Below are positions 62,428 through 64,000 of a stretch of DNA of 64,000 nucleotides, one piece after another. Origin of the DNA: UBA4416 sp040387555 (GTDB lineage Bacteria; Bacteroidota; Bacteroidia; B-17B0; Aurantibacillaceae); assembly GCA_040387555.1 (NCBI GenBank), contig JAZKDO010000009.1, positions 26,326-90,325 of the forward strand, written 5' to 3'. The notes below the pieces were generated by a model. The model had not been told where the DNA came from and searched no databases. It saw nothing but the letters and a program-made list of their open reading frames with translations. Position numbers and translations under genes: made by a program. The stretch's first letter is position 1; each line of letters begins with the position of its first letter.

Positions 62428-63711
62428 ATGAGCACTACACTAGAGTCCACAAAATCAAAAGTATCTAAACTTGCCGAAAACATTATTGGTTCTGAAATTA
62501 TTAAACTGGCCGGAGAAGTAAATGAAAAAATAAAACAGGGAGAGAAAATATATAATATGACCATTGGGGATTTTAATCCAAAGGAATTTCCAATACCTGC
62601 AGAATTAAAACAATACATTGTTGATGCTTATTTTGATGACCAAACTAATTATCCTGCCGCCGATGGCATGCTTGAATTACGTAATGCCGTTTCAAATTTA
62701 TTAAAAGAGCGCGGACAATTAGATTATAGAAATGATGAGATATTAATTGCAGGTGGAGCAAGGCCTGTTATTTATAGCATTTTTAAAGCATTGGTGGATG
62801 CTGATGACACAGTTATTTTTGCTGTACCATCCTGGAACAACAACCATTATTCTTATTTGAATTTTGCGAAATCGGTAGTGATTGAAGCTACGCCTGAACA
62901 AAACTTCATGCCAACTGCCTCTGATATTAAGCCTTATATTCAGGATGCAACTTTATTGGCATTGTGTTCTCCTCAAAACCCAACAGGTACTATTTTTAGT
63001 AAAGAAGGTTTAGAGGAAATTTGCGATATGATTTTGGCTGAAAATAGTCGTCGTGGACCAGATGCGAAACCTGTTTATTTAATGTATGATCAGATTTACT
63101 GGGCCTTAACTTTTGGTGAAAATAAACATTACAATCCGGTTGTATTGCGACCAGAAATGAAAGCCTATACAGTATTTGTTGACGGTATATCTAAATCATT
63201 GGCAGCAACAGGAGTGAGAGTAGGGTGGAGCATGGGTCCGAAAATGATCATTGATAAAATGAAGGCTATTTTAACTCATGTTGGAGCTTGGGCCCCAAAA
63301 GCAGAACAAATGGCAACAGCAAAATACCTGAGTAATTTACCGATGTATGATAAGTTCATTGAAGAACAAAAGACAAAGGTAATTACACGTTTGGATGGGT
63401 TTTATAAAGGTTTTCAGGATTTGAAAAATGAAGGATTTAAAGTGGATGCCATACCCCCTCAAGCTGCTATCTACTTAACTATTAAGTTTGATTTACATGG
63501 CATGAAAACCACTGACGGAACTGTTTTAGGAACGACAAAAGATATTACTAAATTTATTTTAGACGAGGCTAAATTAGCGGTAGTTCCTTTTTATGCCTTT
63601 GGTGCTGATGATAATTCACCGTGGTACCGTATGTCTGTTGGAACCTGTAAAGTGACAGATATTGCTGATGTGATTTCTAACTTAAGAAATGCTTTGAAGA
63701 AACTTTCATAG
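62428..63711 (+). CDS. PLP-dependent class I/II aminotransferase
   Basis: 427 residues of the AAT fold-type I superfamily. The PLP Lys is 256 in 'DGISKSLAATGVRVGW'. The Asn of 'SPQNPTGT' (181-188), Asp221 in 'YLMYDQIYW' and Arg263 in 'GVRVGW' bind the cofactor. The substrate-side Arg is in 'WYRMSVGTC'. The start 'MSTTLESTKSKVSKLAENIIGSEIIKLAGEVNE' is longer than in AspC. The aminoacid substrate is not fixed by the motifs; aspartate or an aromatic amino acid is usual for this type. Followed by a repeat element and the rpsO promoter. Confidence 0.92.
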   Translation: MSTTLESTKSKVSKLAENIIGSEIIKLAGEVNEKIKQGEKIYNMTIGDFNPKEFPIPAELKQYIVDAYFDDQTNYPAADGMLELRNAVSNLLKERGQLDYRNDEILIAGGARPVIYSIFKALVDADDTVIFAVPSWNNNHYSYLNFAKSVVIEATPEQNFMPTASDIKPYIQDATLLALCSPQNPTGTIFSKEGLEEICDMILAENSRRGPDAKPVYLMYDQIYWALTFGENKHYNPVVLRPEMKAYTVFVDGISKSLAATGVRVGWSMGPKMIIDKMKAILTHVGAWAPKAEQMATAKYLSNLPMYDKFIEEQKTKVITRLDGFYKGFQDLKNEGFKVDAIPPQAAIYLTIKFDLHGMKTTDGTVLGTTKDITKFILDEAKLAVVPFYAFGADDNSPWYRMSVGTCKVTDIADVISNLRNALKKLS

Positions 63712-63723
63712 TATTTTTATTTT

Positions 63724-63785
63724 AAAACCCGCGTGAAGGATAGATCCGCCAGCTGGCGGAATGTTTTTTTGCGGGGGCACGCCCA
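63724..63785 (-). repeat. GGGCGTGCC...CACGCGGG interspersed repeat, short inverted copy
   Basis: Read on the minus strand it starts GGGCGTGCC and ends ATCCTTCACGCGGGTTTTA, the same ends as the copy at 49650-49769, but the middle is different and half as long. The middle contains the perfect 16-base palindrome TCCGCCAGCTGGCGGA (63746-63761). Confidence 0.75.
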
Positions 63786-63854
63786 AAATTTTATTATTTA
63801 GATAATATCTTTGGTTATTTAAGGAAAAAAAAGAGGATAAAGTGTGAATAACTA

Positions 63855-63884
63855 TTGTTTGTTTAACAAAATACCTTATATTTG
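63855..63884 (+). promoter_or_regulatory. Bacteroidota-type promoter for rpsO
   Basis: TTG at 63855-63857, a 19-base spacer, TATATTTG at 63877-63884. The leader to the ATG at 63922 is about 30 bases. Confidence 0.8.
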
Positions 63885-63921
63885 TAGCCCTATTTATAGA
63901 TAACATTAAACGAAGAATAAC

Positions 63922-64000
63922 ATGTATTTAACATCAGAAGTAAAGAAAGACATTTTTAAAAAACACGGTGGTAGCGATAAAAACACTGGTTCAGCTGAAT
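63922..64000 (+). CDS. rpsO: 30S ribosomal protein S15 (5' part, cut by window edge)
   Basis: The first 26 codons (MYLTSEVKKDIFKKHGGSDK...) match the N-terminus of Bacteroidota S15, including the 'HGGSDKNTGSAE' block that begins the rRNA-binding part. S15 binds 16S rRNA early in 30S assembly. The remainder lies outside the window. Confidence 0.93.
   Translation, partial: MYLTSEVKKDIFKKHGGSDKNTGSAE

Noticed and set aside
63706..63906. 66-codon minus-strand frame before rpsO
   Set aside because: It covers the short interspersed repeat and the rpsO promoter; no protein family features.
1..64000. tRNA, rRNA, CRISPR array, insertion sequence or prophage genes
   Set aside because: Looked for on both strands; no tRNA-like cloverleaf, no regular CRISPR spacing, no transposase or integrase reading frame was found. 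The tandem units at 43.3-44.5 kb are not CRISPR: the units are long, structured and diverged.

Overview
The window is a piece of chromosome from a member of the Bacteroidota. DNA is AT-rich, and the promoters I can recognise are of the Bacteroidota type (TTG, 19-20 bases, then TAnnTTTG). Many genes encode exported proteins typical of the phylum: type IX secretion (T9SS) substrates with C-terminal sorting domains, a PorE-like TPR/propeller/OmpA protein, PorV- and PorG-like barrels, TonB-dependent receptors with a carboxypeptidase-like N-domain, and a GLPGLI protein. I cannot place it more finely than the phylum. The window opens inside gyrA and closes inside rpsO.

Layout. 1-6.4 kb: gyrA end, a periplasmic M16 peptidase, two secreted TPR paralogs. 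6.5-11 kb: TonB receptor, cobalamin adenosyltransferase, PaaI thioesterase, a small His-rich exported protein, rplS. 11-24.6 kb, mostly minus strand: murB, a bacilliredoxin, a HhH/barrel protein with a PorV-like partner, then (plus) the PorE-like protein, then (minus) a T9SS type B substrate, a GLPGLI/outer-membrane receptor pair and gapA. 24.7-34.7 kb: FAH-family hydrolase, lhgO, PAS histidine kinase, nth-like gene, Kelch T9SS protein, TPR/SpoIIE phosphatase, M43 metalloprotease. 34.9-41.4 kb: a plus-strand run uvrB-prmC-TonB-like-hutH, then a TIMP-like protein and ppa. 41.5-43.2 kb: an MbnP/MbnH-type copper protein and diheme enzyme pair. 43.2-44.6 kb: no protein gene, but four tandem cassettes, each a promoter-like element, a TPP-riboswitch-like aptamer and an intrinsic terminator. 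44.6-54.1 kb: YHYH-domain T9SS protein, second TPR/SpoIIE phosphatase, three DEAD-box helicases, a TPM protein and tandem cold-shock genes. 54.1-64 kb: CstB-like persulfide dioxygenase/rhodanese, S41 processing protease, nucleoid-associated protein, two PorG-like paralogs, an inositol-phosphatase family enzyme, an aminotransferase and the start of rpsO.

The most unusual feature is the 43.3-44.5 kb array. All four cassettes keep the same geometry: the -7 element lies 9-10 bases before P1, and P1 lies 3 bases before an 11-bp terminator with a GNRA loop. Copy 3 matches the TPP consensus in J3/2 and in the P4/P5 region and copy 1 nearly does. Copies 2 and 4 have lost the TPP-contacting residues but have rebuilt, covarying stems. 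None sits directly in front of a thiamine gene, and the only downstream gene has its own promoter-like element. The cassettes look like free-standing short RNAs of about 125-135 nt rather than leader switches.

All calls are from reading sequence and translation by eye. No database search or folding program was run.
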